DNA of 64,000 bases, from NCBI RefSeq assembly GCF_015477355.1, contig NZ_JADLRJ010000006.1, positions 310,001-374,000 on the forward strand, written 5' to 3'. Source of the stretch: Nocardia blacklockiae (GTDB taxonomy: Bacteria > Actinomycetota > Actinomycetes > Mycobacteriales > Mycobacteriaceae). Below the pieces are notes generated by a model. The model was not told where the DNA came from and ran no database searches. It was given only the letters and a program-made list of their open reading frames with translations. How positions within the stretch are numbered: position 1 is the stretch's first letter; every line of letters starts with the position of its first letter. Of the stretch, positions 63,853 to 64,000 are shown in pieces. The translations under genes and the position numbers were made by a program.

Positions 63853-64000
63853 ACGCGCCGCCGTCGCCGGGCGACCCGCTCGCCGCGGCGGTCCCGGCCG
63901 CCGATCTCGTCCGGTTGCTGCGCCGGTCCGCACTCACCCTGGCGACCGCCGAATCGCTGACCGCGGGACTGCTGGCGGCGACCGTGGCCGGGGTGCCCGG
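63849..64000 (+). CDS. CinA C-terminal domain protein (partial)
   Basis: Only the first 50 codons are present before the right edge. The N-terminus reads VNAPPSPGDPLAAAVPAADL and reaches TLATAESLTAGLLAATVAGV, the start of the CinA family nicotinamide nucleotide amidase domain (deamidates NMN). The GTG at 63849 overlaps the pgsA stop. In other actinobacteria a pgsA-cinA-clgR order is common, so a clgR-like gene may follow beyond the edge. Confidence 0.85.
   Translation, partial: MNAPPSPGDPLAAAVPAADLVRLLRRSALTLATAESLTAGLLAATVAGVP

Overview
The window is high-GC actinobacterial DNA, best matched to Nocardia or a close relative in the Mycobacteriales. The evidence is dense high-GC coding, many GTG starts, leaderless promoters (TANNNT 6-8 nt before the start codon), and a core gene order shared with mycobacteria: mntR, ribF, rpsO, pnp, an M16 protease, dapB, dapA, RNase J, ftsK, argA, pgsA and cinA. 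Family assignments were made by reading the translations; no database search was run.

Layout. 1-8029 is a catabolic locus. It holds two Asp/Glu-racemase/maleate-isomerase-type proteins, a D-2-hydroxyacid dehydrogenase, an amidase, a DUF3830 protein, a class III aminotransferase, a succinate-semialdehyde-type dehydrogenase and a tartrate/isopropylmalate-type dehydrogenase. Its two divergent promoter regions carry the same GntR-like palindrome. 8190-15593 is a core block (mntR, divergent ribF, rpsO, pnp, M16 protease) with one alpha/beta hydrolase inserted. 15615-25855 is accessory: an ArsR/SnoaL pair with a divergent MFS transporter, a pentapeptide-repeat membrane protein, a PQQ-sugar-dehydrogenase-like lipoprotein, a TetR-controlled DsrE/flavin-oxidase pair, an SDR, a methyltransferase and a zinc alcohol dehydrogenase. 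26162-27422 is dapB plus a membrane protein.

27494-32303 is a light-response island: a TIGR01777 epimerase, a LitR/CarH-like MerR-B12 regulator, a lipocalin and a photolyase, with three copies of one operator-like motif. 32371-38911 is an allantoin/purine catabolism operon on the minus strand: transporter, racemase, HpcH/malate-synthase-like protein, allantoicase and PuuE-type allantoinase, followed upstream by a GntR regulator. The HpcH-like gene is preceded by two tandem coupled mini-ORFs made by a 56-nt repeat. 38935-43654 is a lower-order accessory stretch with a decayed minus-strand gene, a coiled-coil membrane protein and an XRE/DUF6879 cluster. 44068-47070 is a response regulator, histidine kinase and degenerate kinase operon.

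47672-54298 returns to the core (dapA, RNase J, a TIGR03085 protein, ftsK), followed by an MscS channel, a small TrbC/VirB2-like protein, an unusual 548-codon TetR-type regulator, and a divergent acyl-CoA carboxylase gene broken by a one-base frameshift. The right end carries small redox or stress genes, argA, pgsA and the start of cinA.

A recurring feature is intergenic tandem repetition. At least eight unrelated arrays (17 to 75 nt units) lie between genes, and three of them extend into the adjoining gene's start or stop. There is also a dispersed REP-like hairpin. No tRNA, rRNA, CRISPR array or complete insertion sequence was seen.
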